NCBI RefSeq assembly: GCF_900172255.1
Contig: NZ_FWFU01000002.1
Coordinates: 248,001 to 312,000, forward strand
Reading direction: 5' to 3'
Source: Roseovarius halotolerans
Lineage (GTDB): Bacteria > Pseudomonadota > Alphaproteobacteria > Rhodobacterales > Rhodobacteraceae
Length of the DNA: 64,000 nucleotides
A program made the position numbers and the translations under genes. The notes beneath the pieces are model-generated. The model did not search any database and was not told where the DNA came from. It saw only the letters and a list, made by a program, of their open reading frames with translations. The stretch's first letter is position 1. Every line of letters begins with the position of its first letter. This document shows positions 19,322 through 27,790 of the stretch, piece after piece.

Positions 19322-19894
19322 TCAGGGCAGGTGGTTGATCCGCTGCGCCTGCCAGCCATCGCCCTGCCAGTGCAGTTCGGTCACGGACAGGTTGTCGATC
19401 TTGTGGGAAAACGCCTCGTAGGCGGAGACGCGCAGCGCCTGTTGCAGCTGTGTCAGGATCGCGCCGAAATGGGCGACGGCGATGATGTCGCGGCCCGGAT
19501 GGGCGGCGCGCAGGCGGGCGATGGCGCGATTGACGCGGGCCGTGACCTGATGCCAGCTTTCGCCGCCGGGCGCAGAGGCATCGCCCGGCTCGTCCCAGAA
19601 GGCGCGCAGCCGGTCCTGATCGGGGACGCTGTCGAAGGCCTGCAATTCCCAGTCGCCGAAATTGATTTCGCGCAGGTCCGGGTCATGCGGCAGCCGCATC
19701 CGGTCGCCCGCGATGGCATCGGCGGTGGCGCTGGCGCGCTGAAGGTCCGAGGACACGACCAGCGCCCCGGCGGGCAAATGCGCCGCAAGCCGCGCGATAC
19801 GCGCGCTGTCGCTCAGATCGGCGGGCAGGTCGGACCAGCCGACCATCGCCCTGGCGTGGGTCGGCCCGTGGCGGACCCAGTGCACCCGACTCAT
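19322..19894 (-). CDS. cobC: Histidine phosphatase family protein, alpha-ribazole phosphatase-like
   Basis: 190 residues. The phosphohistidine motif is VHWVRHGPTHA at residues 4-14. The second-half His is in IIAVAHFGAIL, and VVSSDLQRASATADAI plus LREINFGDWE complete the phosphoglycerate-mutase-like signature. Its start overlaps the stop of cobU by four bases, so the two are co-translated. CobU acts on the corrin side chain and CobC removes the phosphate of alpha-ribazole phosphate in lower-ligand assembly, and this coupling is the main reason for the name. A generic phosphatase is the alternative. It converges with dapA. Confidence 0.75.
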   Translation of the reverse strand: MSRVHWVRHGPTHARAMVGWSDLPADLSDSARIARLAAHLPAGALVVSSDLQRASATADAIAGDRMRLPHDPDLREINFGDWELQAFDSVPDQDRLRAFWDEPGDASAPGGESWHQVTARVNRAIARLRAAHPGRDIIAVAHFGAILTQLQQALRVSAYEAFSHKIDNLSVTELHWQGDGWQAQRINHLP

Positions 19895-20412
19895 GGCAGC
19901 GTGCCCTTGAGCACCTGCGGCAGGCCCGCGACCACATTGACCACCAGATCGGCCCTGGCGGCGAGTTTCTGGTTCAGTTCGCCCTGAAGCTGGCGAAAGC
20001 GGCGTGCCAGCGCGTTTTCGGGCACCACGGAGAGGCCCAGCTCGTTCGAGACGATCACCACCGGCGCAGCGCAAAGCGCAAGGCCCGCCATCAGTTCGGC
20101 CTCGGCCTGTTCCAGGTCGCTGTCCGCTAGAAGGTGATTGCTGAGCCACATGGTCGCGCAGTCGATCAGCACCGCCTGATCGCCACCGATGGAGGCCAGC
20201 GCGTGCCCCAGGTCGGTCGGTGCCTCGATGGTGCGCCACCCCTGCCCGCGCAACGCGCGGTGGCGGGCGATCTTGTCGCGCATCTCGTCGTCATGGGCCT
20301 CGGCGGTGGCGACATAGACGCAGCCGCGTCCGGCGCCCGAAACAAGGGATTCGGCGAAGGCGGTCTTGCCGCTGGCCGCGCCTCCTAAAATAAACGTGAA
20401 CCGGGGAAGCAT
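19891..20412 (-). CDS. cobU: Bifunctional adenosylcobinamide kinase / adenosylcobinamide-phosphate guanylyltransferase
   Basis: 173 residues, the usual CobU/CobP length. The P-loop GGAASGKTAFAE is at residues 10-21, followed by VYVATAEAHDDEM, IARHRALRGQGWRTIEAP (with the His that takes the guanylyl group) and LIDCATMWLSNHL. It phosphorylates adenosylcobinamide and attaches GMP, the step before lower-ligand addition in cobalamin synthesis or salvage. The minus-strand start at 20412 shares a 106-bp spacer with the divergent rpoH. I see no cobalamin riboswitch in that short space. Confidence 0.93.
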   Translation of the reverse strand: MLPRFTFILGGAASGKTAFAESLVSGAGRGCVYVATAEAHDDEMRDKIARHRALRGQGWRTIEAPTDLGHALASIGGDQAVLIDCATMWLSNHLLADSDLEQAEAELMAGLALCAAPVVIVSNELGLSVVPENALARRFRQLQGELNQKLAARADLVVNVVAGLPQVLKGTLP

Positions 20413-20429
20413 CTATTTCGTTCCCATTT

Positions 20430-20458
20430 TGATCTGATATGGTCGGTTCTGCGTAACA
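20430..20458 (+). promoter_or_regulatory. RpoE (ECF sigma, ChrR-controlled)-type promoter upstream of rpoH
   Basis: TGATCT at 20430-20435, an 18-bp spacer, and TAACA at 20454-20458. The known Rhodobacter sphaeroides RpoE consensus is TGATCC-N18-TAAnA, so this differs by one base in the -35 and fits the spacing exactly. It ends 60 bp before the rpoH ATG. Confidence 0.6.
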
Positions 20459-20518
20459 GCTCCTGACAGACCGCAAAAGGACCAAACACACCGCGGCCCG
20501 ACAGGTTGGAGAGCCAAT

Positions 20519-21400
20519 ATGGCACTTGATGCACCTCATGGCAGCAGCAGCATGTCACGCAAGGCGATGCGCGCCGAATTGCTGGATGCCGAGACCGAGT
20601 TGAAACTCGCCTATGCGTGGCGCGACCAGCGCGACGAAGAGGCCCTGCACCGTCTGATCAACGCCTATATGCGGCTGGCGATCTCGATGGCGGCGAAGTT
20701 CAAGCGATACGGCGCGCCGATGAACGACCTCATCCAGGAGGCCGGGCTGGGCCTGATGAAGGCGGCCGACAAGTTCGACCCCGACCGTGGCGTCAGGTTC
20801 TCGACCTATGCGGTCTGGTGGATCAAGGCCAGCATCCAGGATTACGTGATGCGCAACTGGTCGATGGTGCGCACCGGGTCGACCAGCAGCCAGAAATCCC
20901 TGTTCTTCAACATGCGCCGGGTGCAGGCCCGCATCGAACGCGAGGCGATGGCGCGGGGCGAGGAACTGGACGGGCACCAGCTGCGCGAGACGATCGCGCG
21001 CGAGGTGGGTGTGCCGCTGCGCGATGTCGAGATGATGGAAGGGCGCCTGTCGGGCAGTGACTTTTCGCTGAACGCGACGCAATCCGCCGAGGATGAGGGC
21101 CGCGAATGGATCGACACGATCGAGGATGCAGGGCCGCGCGGCGACGAGCTGGTCGAGCGCGATCACGACCTTGGCGCGTTGCGCGACTGGCTGCGCGAGG
21201 CGATGCAGATCCTCAATGAACGCGAGCGCTTCATCGTGCGTGAACGCAAGCTGCGCGATGCCCCCCGCACGCTGGAAAGCCTCGGGCAGGAGCTGAGCCT
21301 TTCCAAGGAACGGGTGCGCCAGCTGGAATCGGCGGCGTTCCAGAAGATGCGAAAGCATCTTGAACGCCACGGCGGAGAGGTGCAAAGCCTGCTCGCATGA
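20519..21400 (+). CDS. rpoH: RNA polymerase sigma factor of the RpoH (sigma-32) family, probably RpoHII
   Basis: 293 residues. Region 2 is intact: AYMRLAISMAAKFKRYGAPM, then DLIQEAGLGLMKAADKFDP and FSTYAVWWIKASIQDYVMRN (-10 recognition). The segment after it, SLFFNMRR, matches the RpoH box region. Region 4 ends with LSKERVRQLESAAFQKMRKH (-35 recognition helix). Rhodobacterales usually carry two RpoH paralogues, RpoHI for heat and RpoHII for singlet oxygen and oxidative stress. The RpoE-type promoter at 20430 favours RpoHII, because rpoHII is a direct RpoE target in R. sphaeroides. GGAG precedes the ATG. The stop overlaps the start of the ChaN-like gene (ATGA), so the two are one unit. Confidence 0.9.
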   Translation: MALDAPHGSSSMSRKAMRAELLDAETELKLAYAWRDQRDEEALHRLINAYMRLAISMAAKFKRYGAPMNDLIQEAGLGLMKAADKFDPDRGVRFSTYAVWWIKASIQDYVMRNWSMVRTGSTSSQKSLFFNMRRVQARIEREAMARGEELDGHQLRETIAREVGVPLRDVEMMEGRLSGSDFSLNATQSAEDEGREWIDTIEDAGPRGDELVERDHDLGALRDWLREAMQILNERERFIVRERKLRDAPRTLESLGQELSLSKERVRQLESAAFQKMRKHLERHGGEVQSLLA

Positions 21401-22176
21401 AAACCCTGTTTGCCGCCGCGCTGGCGCTTGGCCTTACCTCAGTTGCCGCCCTGGCCCAGGACGTGCTGATCCTGGGCGAGGTGCATGACAACCCTGCCCA
21501 TCACGAGGCGCAGGCGGATATGGTGGCCGCATTCGCACCCAGGGCGCTGGTCTTCGAGATGCTGACGCCGGAACAGGCCGATGCGGTGACGCAGGACAAC
21601 CGGCGGGATCGCGCGGCACTTGCCGAGGCGCTTGACTGGGAAGCGTCGGGCTGGCCCGATTTCGGCTATTACCACCCGATCTTCACCGCGGCTCCCGAGG
21701 CGCGCATTTTTGGCGCGCAGGTGCCGCGCGAAGCGGCGCGCAAGGTGTTCGAGGATGGTCCCGGCGCGGTCTTTTCGGGCGATGCTGCGGCCTATGGGCT
21801 GACGGACCCGCTGCCCAAGGAAGAGCAGGCGACGCGCGAGGCCATGCAGATGGAAGCGCATTGCGACGCCCTGCCCGAGGCGGTGCTGCCGGGCATGGTG
21901 GCGGTGCAGCGCCTGCGCGATGCGGAACTGGCGCTTGGCGTGATGCGCGCCATCGAGGCCACGGGCGGGCCGGTGGCGGTGATCACCGGCAATGGCCATG
22001 CGCGGCGCGACTGGGGTGTGCCATCCTATCTTGCGCGCGTCGCGCCCGGTCTCGAAGTCAGGGTGATCGGCCAGACCGAGGACGGGCGGGCGCTGGATGG
22101 CGGCTTCGACGAGGTGCTGTCGTCGCCTATGGTCGAACGCGAAGACCCCTGCGCGGCTTTCGCCAAGGGCGGCTGA
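21397..22176 (+). CDS. ChaN-family (DUF399) secreted protein
   Basis: 259 residues with a signal peptide (MKTLFAAALALGLTSVAALA) but no lipobox cysteine, so periplasmic rather than lipid-anchored. The body has the ChaN/Tiki-like signature: VLILGEVHDNPAHHEAQADM with Glu and His ligands, VFEMLTPEQ, and VAVITGNGHARRDWGVP. Campylobacter ChaN binds haem and is linked to iron uptake; other members are metal-dependent hydrolase-like. Function here is unknown. Its start overlaps the rpoH stop by four bases, so it is co-expressed with the sigma factor, possibly as a stress-linked envelope protein. Confidence 0.8.
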   Translation: MKTLFAAALALGLTSVAALAQDVLILGEVHDNPAHHEAQADMVAAFAPRALVFEMLTPEQADAVTQDNRRDRAALAEALDWEASGWPDFGYYHPIFTAAPEARIFGAQVPREAARKVFEDGPGAVFSGDAAAYGLTDPLPKEEQATREAMQMEAHCDALPEAVLPGMVAVQRLRDAELALGVMRAIEATGGPVAVITGNGHARRDWGVPSYLARVAPGLEVRVIGQTEDGRALDGGFDEVLSSPMVEREDPCAAFAKGG

Positions 22177-22182
22177 GCGGCC

Positions 22183-22211
22183 TTGTCAGCCCGCCGCCGC
22201 GCGCCTAGTGT
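22183..22211 (+). promoter_or_regulatory. Putative coaBC promoter TTGTCA-N17-TAGTGT
   Basis: The hexamers are at 22183-22188 and 22206-22211, just after the ChaN-like stop and 37 bp before the coaBC ATG. Confidence 0.45.
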
Positions 22212-22248
22212 CACGCGGGTCTGACCGGAACCGGAACGGGAACGCGCC

Positions 22249-23451
22249 ATGCTGGCATCCAAACGCATCCTCTTGATCATCGGCGGCGGCATCGCCGCCT
22301 TCAAGGCGCTGGACCTGATCCGCCGCCTGCGCGAGCGCGGCGCGGAGGTGACCCCGGTTCTGACCCGCGCGGGCGCGGAGTTCGTCACCCCGCTGTCGGT
22401 CTCGGCGCTGGCGGGGCGCAAGGTCTACACCGACCTTTTCGACCTGACCGACGAGGCCGAGATGGGCCATATCGAGCTGAGCCGCAGCGCCGACCTGATT
22501 GTCGTCGTCCCGGCCACCGCAGACCTGATGGCGAAGATGGCGGGCGGACATGCGGATGACCTTGCGTCGACCCTTCTGCTGGCGACCGATACGCCGGTGC
22601 TGCTGGCCCCGGCGATGAATGTGCGGATGTGGGAACATCCCGCGACTGCGCGCAATATCGCCACGCTGAAGGGCGACGGGATCGGCCTGATCGGCCCTGG
22701 CGAGGGCGACATGGCCTGTGGCGAGTTCGGCCCCGGCCGGATGTCCGAACCGCTGGAGATCGTCGCGGCGGTGGAACGCGCGCTGGTGGGCGGGCCTTTG
22801 GCGGGCAAGCGGGTGCTGGTCACCTCCGGCCCCACCCATGAGCCCATCGACCCCGTGCGCTATATCGCCAACCGCTCATCGGGGGCGCAGGGCACGGCCA
22901 TCGCGAAGGCGCTGCGCGCACTGGGCGCCGAGGTGGTCTTTGTGACCGGCCCCGCCGATGCGGCCCCACCCGAGGATGTCGAGGTCAAGCGGGTCGAGAC
23001 CGCGCAGGAGATGCTGGCGGCAGTCGAGGCCGCGTTGCCGGTGGACGCGGCGGTCTTTGCCGCCGCCGTGGCCGATTGGCGCGTAGCGAGCGCGAGCGAC
23101 AGCAAGATGAAGAAACAGCCGGGGGAGAAGGGCGGGCTGCCGGTGCTGGAATTCGCCGAGAACCCCGACATCCTGGCCCGCGTGAGCCAGATGAATGAGG
23201 GCCGCCCCGCCCTGGTGATCGGCTTTGCCGCCGAGACCGATGACGTGATCGACAACGCAACCGCCAAGCGCAAGCGCAAGGGGTGCGACTGGATCCTGGC
23301 CAATGACGTGAGCCACGCCACCGGCATCATGGGGGGGGCGCACAATGCCGTGACGCTGATCGATTCCGAAGGCGCGCAAAGCTGGCCGCGCATGACGAAA
23401 GCCGAGGTCGCCTCGAGATTGGCCGAGCGGATCGCCCAGACGCTGGGGTGA
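22249..23451 (+). CDS. coaBC: Bifunctional phosphopantothenoylcysteine decarboxylase / phosphopantothenate-cysteine ligase
   Basis: 400 residues, the standard CoaBC (Dfp) fusion that makes 4'-phosphopantetheine for coenzyme A. The N-terminal flavin-dependent CoaC domain starts [20 protein letters not shown], carries the active-site His in [19 protein letters not shown], and the flap Cys in [13 protein letters not shown]. The CoaB ligase domain starts near residue 185 with [17 protein letters not shown] and ANRSSGAQG, and includes KMKKQPG near its active site. It is followed closely by dut on the same strand, an order common in alphaproteobacteria. Confidence 0.96.
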   Translation: MLASKRILLIIGGGIAAFKALDLIRRLRERGAEVTPVLTRAGAEFVTPLSVSALAGRKVYTDLFDLTDEAEMGHIELSRSADLIVVVPATADLMAKMAGGHADDLASTLLLATDTPVLLAPAMNVRMWEHPATARNIATLKGDGIGLIGPGEGDMACGEFGPGRMSEPLEIVAAVERALVGGPLAGKRVLVTSGPTHEPIDPVRYIANRSSGAQGTAIAKALRALGAEVVFVTGPADAAPPEDVEVKRVETAQEMLAAVEAALPVDAAVFAAAVADWRVASASDSKMKKQPGEKGGLPVLEFAENPDILARVSQMNEGRPALVIGFAAETDDVIDNATAKRKRKGCDWILANDVSHATGIMGGAHNAVTLIDSEGAQSWPRMTKAEVASRLAERIAQTLG

Positions 23452-23482
23452 GGATCTTGAGTATTTGTGGAACGATGAAAGG
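23450..23482 (+). repeat. AAATA-type element (reverse orientation) between coaBC and dut
   Basis: GGATCTTGAGTATTTGTGG then AACGATGAAAGG. It resembles, in the opposite orientation, the elements that follow stop codons at 7118, 30733 and 53943. Its right end supplies the AAAGGA ribosome site of dut. Confidence 0.4.
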
Positions 23483-23488
23483 ACGGGC

Positions 23489-23953
23489 ATGGTCCTGATC
23501 GCATTCGTTTGGGAAGAAGGCGCGGACCGGACGCTTGGCCTGCCCTCCTATGAGACAGAGGGGGCGGCGGGGGCCGACCTGCGGGCCAATTTCGCACCCG
23601 AGGCGCGCGCCGAGGGCGTGACGCTGGCGCCGGGGGCGCGGGCACTGGTGCCGACGGGGCTGAGGCTGGCGATTCCGCAAGGCTACGAGGTACAGCTGCG
23701 GCCGCGTTCCGGGCTGGCGCTGCGCCACGGGATCACGCTGCCCAACAGCCCCGGCACGATCGACAGCGATTATCGCGGGCCGCTGGGTGTGATCGTGATG
23801 AATGCGGGCGAGGCGGCGTTTCACATCGAACATGGCGCGCGGATCGCGCAGATGGTGGTTGCGCCGGTGGTGCAGGCCCGGTTCGAGGCGGTCGAGGCAC
23901 TGGAGGACACCGCGCGGGGCGAAGGCGGGTTCGGATCGACGGGGCGCGTCTGA
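23489..23953 (+). CDS. dut: Deoxyuridine 5'-triphosphate nucleotidohydrolase
   Basis: 154 residues from the ATG at 23489, with AAAGGA six bases upstream. The five trimeric-dUTPase motifs are present: AGADLRAN (1), [11 protein letters not shown] (2), [14 protein letters not shown] with the catalytic Asp (3), [11 protein letters not shown] (4) and the mobile C-terminal [10 protein letters not shown] (5). It hydrolyses dUTP to dUMP and pyrophosphate, keeping uracil out of DNA. The TGA shares its A with the ATG of the downstream ThiF/MoeB gene, so translation is coupled. Confidence 0.97.
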   Translation: MVLIAFVWEEGADRTLGLPSYETEGAAGADLRANFAPEARAEGVTLAPGARALVPTGLRLAIPQGYEVQLRPRSGLALRHGITLPNSPGTIDSDYRGPLGVIVMNAGEAAFHIEHGARIAQMVVAPVVQARFEAVEALEDTARGEGGFGSTGRV

Positions 23954-25026
23954 TGGCGCTGGTGCTGGTCATGGCCGGGGCGCTGTGGGGCGTGGGCTGG
24001 GCGATGGGCGCGCCAAGGCGCCTGAGATGGGGCATGATCGGGTTTCTGTGGGCGGCGGTGGTGCTGCTGCATCTTCTGTTGCCGCCGGGGCATCCGCTGC
24101 GCATGGCGACGGGGGAAAGTGCCGCGCTCTGGCTGATCCTGGGCGGGTTCGTGGCGCTGGGGCTGGTTTACGCGTCGGTGCTGCGCCGGTTGCGCCACCG
24201 GGCGGTGGCGCGGGAGGCGGGCGAGACATCCGCGACATCCGCGCGCAGGGGGCTGTTCAGCGAGGCGGAGCTGGAGCGCTATGCGCGCCATATCGTTCTG
24301 AGGGAGCTGGGCGGGCCTGGGCAGAAGGCCCTGAAGGAGGCGCGCGTGCTGGTGATTGGCGCGGGGGGGCTTGGATCGCCGGCGCTTTTGTACATGGCGG
24401 CGGCGGGCGTGGGCACGATCGGGGTGATCGATGACGATATGGTCGAGAATTCCAACCTTCAGCGGCAGGTGATCCATCGCGATGCCGATATCGGGCGGCC
24501 GAAGGTGCAATCGGCCATGGAGGCGATGCAGGCGCAGAATCCGGCCGTGGTGGTGCGGCCCTATCAGCGTCGGCTGAGCGCAGAAATCGCCGCCGAACTG
24601 TTCGCCGAGTATGACGTGATCCTTGACGGGAGCGACAATTTCGACACGCGCTACCTGGCAAACGAGGCCGCCGCGGCGGCGGGCAAGCCGTTGATTTCGG
24701 GGGCGATGTCGCAATGGGAGGGGCAGCTCAGCATTTTCGACCCGGCGCGCGGCACGCCCTGTTACCAATGCATCTTTCCCGAGCGCCCTGCCGAGGGTCT
24801 GGCGCCCTCTTGTGCCGAGGCGGGCGTGCTGGGGCCGCTGCCGGGGGTCATGGGCGCGATGATGGCCGGGGAGGCGATCAAGCTGATCGCGGGGGCCGGT
24901 CAGCCGTTGCTGGGCGAGATGCTGATCCATGACGCGCTGTGGGGCGAGACGCGAAAGATCGCGCTGCACCGGCGCGAAGATTGCCCGGTTTGCGGGCCGT
25001 TGCAGGACAAGGACGCCAAAGCATGA
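23953..25026 (+). CDS. moeB: ThiF/MoeB-type E1-like adenylyltransferase with N-terminal membrane segments
   Basis: 357 residues. The last 250 are a typical MoeB/ThiF domain: ELERYARHIVLRELGGPGQ, nucleotide loop VIGAGGLGSPALLYMAAAG, the Asp-Asn pair in ILDGSDNFDTRYLAN, the catalytic-type Cys in SCAEAGVLGPLPG, and a zinc site made by CYQC and the final CPVC. It should adenylate the C-terminal Gly-Gly of a sulfur-carrier protein (MoaD or ThiS). Unusually, residues 1-80 hold three hydrophobic segments (about 1-18, 25-45, 55-78), which should anchor it in the membrane with the catalytic part in the cytoplasm. No MoaD or rhodanese gene is adjacent. It lies in an overlapping string coaBC-dut-moeB-M3 peptidase. 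Confidence 0.85.
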   Translation: MALVLVMAGALWGVGWAMGAPRRLRWGMIGFLWAAVVLLHLLLPPGHPLRMATGESAALWLILGGFVALGLVYASVLRRLRHRAVAREAGETSATSARRGLFSEAELERYARHIVLRELGGPGQKALKEARVLVIGAGGLGSPALLYMAAAGVGTIGVIDDDMVENSNLQRQVIHRDADIGRPKVQSAMEAMQAQNPAVVVRPYQRRLSAEIAAELFAEYDVILDGSDNFDTRYLANEAAAAAGKPLISGAMSQWEGQLSIFDPARGTPCYQCIFPERPAEGLAPSCAEAGVLGPLPGVMGAMMAGEAIKLIAGAGQPLLGEMLIHDALWGETRKIALHRREDCPVCGPLQDKDAKA

Positions 25027-27041
25027 GTAACCCGCTGCTGGAAGATTGGGACGGACCGTTCGGAATCGCGCCCTTCGAGAGGATCGAGGATGCGCATTTC
25101 GCCCCGGCCTTCGACGAAGCGCTGGAGATGGCGCGCGCCGAACTGCACGAGATCGCCGGAAACCCGGAGCCGCCGCGGTTCGACAACACGATCGAGGCGC
25201 TGGAGGCGAGCGGGGCGGCGCTGACCAGGGTGCTGGCGGCGTTCTTCAGTGTGGCGGGCGCTGACAGCAACCCGGCGCGCCAGGCATTGCAGCGCGATTT
25301 CGGGCCGCGGCTGGCGGCCTATTCGCTGGAAGTGACGGGCAACAAGGCATTGATGCGGCGCATCGAGGCCTTGTGGGCGGAGCGTGACGAGCTGGGCCTT
25401 GATGACGAGGAGATGCGGCTTCTGATGCTGACGCGGCGGCGGTTCCTGCGGGCGGGCGCGGCATTGGAGGGCGACGCCAGGGAGCGGATGGGCGCGATCA
25501 TGTCGCGGCTGGCGGAGCTGGGCACGGCGTTCACGCAGAACCTGCTGGCGGACGAGGCCGGGTGGGTCATGGAGCTGGACGAAGATGCGCAGGCAGGGTT
25601 GCCGGATTTCCTGATCGCGGCGGCACGCGAGGCCGGGCAGGAGATGGGCCGCGCGCGCCCGGTGATCACGCTGTCGCGCTCGTTGATCGTGCCGTTCCTG
25701 CAATTCTCGCCAAGGCGCGATCTGCGCGAGCGGGCGTTTCACGCCTGGGCGGCGCGCGGCGCGAATGGTGGCGCAAGCGACAACCGCGCCATCGCCGGTG
25801 AGATCCTGAAACTGCGCGAGGAACGCGCGGGGCTGCTGGGCTATGAGAGTTTCGCGGCGTTCAAGCTGGAAACCGAGATGGCGGGCACGCCCGAGCGGGT
25901 CGAGGCGCTGCTGATGGAGGTCTGGGCGCCGGCGCGCGCGCAGGCCGAGGCGGATGCCGAGATCCTGACGCGGATGATGCAGGACGATGGCGTGAACGAC
26001 GACTTGCGCCCCTGGGACTGGCGCTATTACGCGGAGCGGCGCAGGCAGGCCGAGCATGACCTCGATGAGGCGGCGGTGAAGCCTTACCTTTCGCTCGAGG
26101 GCATGATCGAGGCGGCGTTCGGTGTTGCGAACCGGCTGTTCGGGCTGGAATTCGAGCCGCTGGACATCCCGCTTTACCACCCCGACTGCAGAGCCTGGGA
26201 GGTGACGCGCGACGGGCATCATGTGGGCGTGTTCATCGGCGATTATTTCGCGCGCGGCTCCAAGCGGTCGGGCGCGTGGTGTTCGGCGATGCGCGCGCAG
26301 GCCAAGGTGCCGCAGGCGCAGGGGCCGGTGGTGATCAACGTGTGCAATTTCGCCAAGGGCGACCCGGCGCTTCTGGGCTTTGACGATGCGCGCACGCTGT
26401 TTCACGAGTTCGGACATGCGCTGCATCACCTGTTGTCGGATGTGCGCTATGAGAGCATCGCGGGCACCTCGGTGGCGCGCGATTTCGTCGAACTGCCAAG
26501 CCAGCTGTTCGAGCATTGGCTGGACGTGCCCGAGGTGCTGGAGGCCCATGCGCGCCATTATCGCACCGGCGCGCCGATGCCGCATGAATTGCGCGACAAG
26601 CTGCTGGGCGCGGCGCATTTCGACCAGGGGTTCCAGACGGTCGAATACCTGGCATCGGCGCTGGTGGACCTGGCGTTTCACAGGACGGATGCGCCGGATG
26701 ATCCGATGGCCGAGCAGGCGCAGGTACTGAAGGCGATCGGGATGCCGCAGGCGATCACCATGCGCCACGCGACGCCGCAATTCGCGCATGTGTTCTCGGG
26801 CGATGGCTATGCCAGCGGTTATTACAGCTACATATGGTCCGAGGTCATGGATGCAGACGCCTTTGCCGCCTTCGAGGAGGGCGCAGGGCCGTTCGACCCC
26901 GAGCGCGCCGCAGCGCTTGAGCGCCATATCCTGTCACGCGGCGGCGCGGCCGAGCCCGAGGCGCTCTATACCGCGTTTCGCGGGCGGATGCCGGGGGTCG
27001 ATGCGCTGCTGCGCGGGCGCGGACTGGTGGCTGCGGACTGA
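25023..27041 (+). CDS. M3-family metallopeptidase (oligopeptidase A / dipeptidyl carboxypeptidase type)
   Basis: 672 residues, the length of PrlC and Dcp. The zinc motif is FHEFGHALHH, about residue 461 onward, followed by the downstream Glu ligand in SVARDFVELPSQLFEHW. The N-terminal PLLEDWDGPFGIAPFERIED is typical of the family. No signal peptide is visible, so it is a cytoplasmic peptidase that trims short peptides. OpdA-like and Dcp-like activities cannot be separated from sequence alone. Its start overlaps the moeB stop (ATGA). It converges with the NYN-domain gene, with only 12 bp between the two stops. Confidence 0.92.
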   Translation: MSNPLLEDWDGPFGIAPFERIEDAHFAPAFDEALEMARAELHEIAGNPEPPRFDNTIEALEASGAALTRVLAAFFSVAGADSNPARQALQRDFGPRLAAYSLEVTGNKALMRRIEALWAERDELGLDDEEMRLLMLTRRRFLRAGAALEGDARERMGAIMSRLAELGTAFTQNLLADEAGWVMELDEDAQAGLPDFLIAAAREAGQEMGRARPVITLSRSLIVPFLQFSPRRDLRERAFHAWAARGANGGASDNRAIAGEILKLREERAGLLGYESFAAFKLETEMAGTPERVEALLMEVWAPARAQAEADAEILTRMMQDDGVNDDLRPWDWRYYAERRRQAEHDLDEAAVKPYLSLEGMIEAAFGVANRLFGLEFEPLDIPLYHPDCRAWEVTRDGHHVGVFIGDYFARGSKRSGAWCSAMRAQAKVPQAQGPVVINVCNFAKGDPALLGFDDARTLFHEFGHALHHLLSDVRYESIAGTSVARDFVELPSQLFEHWLDVPEVLEAHARHYRTGAPMPHELRDKLLGAAHFDQGFQTVEYLASALVDLAFHRTDAPDDPMAEQAQVLKAIGMPQAITMRHATPQFAHVFSGDGYASGYYSYIWSEVMDADAFAAFEEGAGPFDPERAAALERHILSRGGAAEPEALYTAFRGRMPGVDALLRGRGLVAAD

Positions 27042-27053
27042 GCCGATCAGCCC

Positions 27054-27752
27054 TCAGTCGACGCGGCGCACATAAAGGTGATTGCCCTCGCGCCGGGTTT
27101 CCAGAACCTTGATCGCGGCCACCAGATCGCTGAGTTTGCGGTGACCATAGCTGCGGGTGTCGAAATCGGGATTGGCCGCCGTCACCTGCTGCCCCAGACG
27201 CCCGAGCGTATACCAGTCGCTGTCCTGATCGAGGCTGTCCATCGCCTTGAACAGCAGATCGCGCGCCTCGTTGAGGGATTTGCCATCTGGCGTCACCGGG
27301 GTTTCCGCGCCCTCGGCGCCAAGGTTCTCGAGATAGATGAAGCGCTTGCACGCCTTGCGGAAGGCCTCGGGCGTCTTGCGCGCGCCGATGCCGTAGACCT
27401 CGAGCCCCTGTTCGCGGATGCGACTGGCGAGGCGGGTGAAATCGCTGTCGGAGCTGACCAGCACGAAACCGTCGAAACGGCCCGAATGCATCAGGTCCAT
27501 CGCGTCGATCACCAGCGCGATATCGCTGGCGTTCTTGCCCACGGTATTTGCCGGCTGGTGATGCGGCACAAGACCGAATTCGGCCTGCACGCGGTTCCAG
27601 CCGCTCATCTGCTGCGAGGAGAAATCGCCATAGCAGCGGCGCACGCTGGCCTCGCCGATGGCGGCGATCTCCTCGAAGATCGCGCGGGTCCATTTCGGCG
27701 AGGTGTTGTCGGCGTCGATCAGGACCGCCATCAGGGGGGTGCGTTCGGGCAT
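27054..27752 (-). CDS. NYN (PIN-like) domain protein with C-terminal LOTUS/OST-HTH domain
   Basis: 232 residues from the ATG at 27752 (AAGGA nine bases upstream). Residues 1-140 are a NYN/LabA-type PIN nuclease fold with acidic residues in place: LIDADNTSP (Asp13, Asp15), ASDIALVIDAMDLM and VSSDSDFTRLASRIREQG. Residues about 160-232 (SLNEARDLLFKAMDSL, DWYTLGRLGQQV, NPDFDTRSYGHRKLSDLV, NHLYVRRVD) form a LOTUS/OST-HTH domain, known in eukaryotes to bind RNA, including G-quadruplexes. This NYN-LOTUS pair is widespread in bacteria, but targets are mostly unknown; RNA cleavage is likely. It follows the GST gene by 38 bp on the same strand. Confidence 0.85.
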   Translation of the reverse strand: MPERTPLMAVLIDADNTSPKWTRAIFEEIAAIGEASVRRCYGDFSSQQMSGWNRVQAEFGLVPHHQPANTVGKNASDIALVIDAMDLMHSGRFDGFVLVSSDSDFTRLASRIREQGLEVYGIGARKTPEAFRKACKRFIYLENLGAEGAETPVTPDGKSLNEARDLLFKAMDSLDQDSDWYTLGRLGQQVTAANPDFDTRSYGHRKLSDLVAAIKVLETRREGNHLYVRRVD

Positions 27753-27790
27753 GGCGTCCTTTTTCCTTTCGTTACGGGCCGGGCGGGCGG

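Noticed and set aside
20413..20518. Possible cobalamin riboswitch before cobU
   Set aside because: Only 106 bp are available, shared with the divergent rpoH, and no B12-box-like sequence is visible.
24380..24396. CTTTTGTAC inside the moeB gene, matching the palindrome core
   Set aside because: Single half-site within conserved coding sequence (the LLYMAAAG region), with no partner arm.
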